NCBI GenBank assembly: GCA_012800665.1
Contig: JAAZIW010000088.1
Coordinates: 1-5,975 of the forward strand
Direction: 5' to 3'
Length of the DNA stretch: 5,975 bases
DNA from: Rikenellaceae bacterium
GTDB lineage: Bacteria > Bacteroidota > Bacteroidia > Bacteroidales > UBA932
Shown here: in pieces, positions 5,557 through 5,975 of the stretch
How positions within the stretch are numbered: position 1 is the stretch's first letter
How the letters are laid out: the number at the start of each line of letters is the position of its first letter
Program-made: the position numbers and the translations under genes
Notes under the pieces: generated by a model
The model's input: the letters and a program-made list of their open reading frames with translations, nothing else
What the model was told of the DNA's origin: nothing
Databases searched by the model: none

Positions 5557-5975
5557 TTGACTGAAAGAAAAAAATATCTTATTGTGGTGGCCGGCGGAAG
5601 CGGATCCAGAATGGGCTCTAAAATTCCTAAACAGTTCTTGGAATTAGATGGAATGCCTATACTACAGCGCACCATAGAGCGTTTTGCAGAGGCCGAGCCG
5701 GACATTCATGTGATAACGGTTTTACCAAAGGCCCATCGCGCCCTTTGGGATGAGCTTTGCTTGAAGCATTGCCTCAATAGGCCCCAAATTTTAGCATATG
5801 GCGGTATTACCCGCTTTCATTCCGTGCAAAACGCTCTCGAAAAAGTGCCGGACGGCGCCTTTGTGGCCATTCATGACGGAGTGCGGCCGTTGGTATCTAT
5901 AGCTCTTATCCGCAAGATGTTCGCTCTTATGAGCGGGGGCGTCCGCGCCCTAATCCCCGTAATGCCCATTACGGA
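5557..5975 (+). CDS. ispD: IspD, 2-C-methyl-D-erythritol 4-phosphate cytidylyltransferase (5' part, TTG start)
   Basis: IspD joins CTP and methylerythritol 4-phosphate to give CDP-ME, an early step of the non-mevalonate isoprenoid pathway in the cytoplasm. Reading from TTG at 5557 gives 139 complete codons before the window ends, about 60 percent of a usual 220-230-residue protein. Visible motifs: the Gly-rich CTP loop VVAGGSGSRMG (10-20) with R18, IPKQFL (23-28) with K25 (matching catalytic R20 and K27 of E. coli), GGITRFHSV (82-90), and IHDGVRPLV (105-113) with metal-binding D107. No ATG is possible upstream, because TAA at 5542-5544 closes the frame and only ATT, TGC, CAT and ACA lie between. 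The first in-frame ATG (Met19) would destroy the CTP loop. TTG is therefore the best start, with ATT at 5545 a remote alternative. No Shine-Dalgarno is present. A bacterial sugar nucleotidyltransferase of the TarI type is a less likely reading. It is transcribed divergently from mreB. Confidence 0.93.
   Translation, partial: MTERKKYLIVVAGGSGSRMGSKIPKQFLELDGMPILQRTIERFAEAEPDIHVITVLPKAHRALWDELCLKHCLNRPQILAYGGITRFHSVQNALEKVPDGAFVAIHDGVRPLVSIALIRKMFALMSGGVRALIPVMPIT

Noticed and set aside
1..5975. Mobile element, CRISPR array, RNA gene or a new defence system
   Set aside because: Nearly all bases are in conserved cell-wall or isoprenoid genes; I found no transposase, regular spacer array, tRNA-like or rRNA-like segment, or unknown gene.

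Overview
The window holds the complete cell-elongation (Rod complex) operon of a bacterium, mreB-mreC-mreD-mrdA(PBP2)-rodA, all on the minus strand and read from right to left. Facing it, on the plus strand, is the 5' part of ispD (MEP isoprenoid pathway), which runs off the right edge. Protein style points to Bacteroidota, most likely Bacteroidales: the IspD N-terminus with VAGGSGSRMG and IPKQFL, the PBP2 with SCNAYFCHV around the SxN motif, the long RodA with ETGSALVY, the general absence of Shine-Dalgarno sequences, and TAnnTTTG-type -7 elements. The genus cannot be fixed from this sequence.

Layout: 1-41 is a short stretch downstream of rodA without a visible terminator. Then come rodA (42-1334), mrdA (1327-3138), mreD (3143-3646), mreC (3643-4446) and mreB (4453-5475), all minus. 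The genes overlap by 8 or 4 bases or are separated by 4 or 6, so they must be one transcription unit with probable translational coupling. An 81-base divergent intergenic region (5476-5556) follows, then ispD (5557 to the edge, plus). ispD has no usable ATG and appears to start at TTG.

How the genes work together: MreB filaments on the inner membrane face organise MreC and MreD, which position and activate RodA (SEDS glycosyltransferase) and PBP2 (transpeptidase) for side-wall peptidoglycan synthesis. IspD makes CDP-methylerythritol on the way to isoprenoids, including the undecaprenyl carrier of the lipid II that RodA polymerises. The divergent pair therefore links carrier supply and carrier use, at least by function.

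This is essentially core-genome sequence and I see no new defence or mobile system. The points worth a second look are: (a) the intergenic region, with an inverted pair of TAAATTTG boxes and three TAATACTT repeats at helical spacing in the mreB leader; (b) a Cys/His cluster in PBP2 that looks like a Cys-rich version of a zinc site described in Acinetobacter PBP2; (c) a RodA with about 50 extra residues and probably two extra membrane helices; (d) the TTG-started, possibly near-leaderless ispD.
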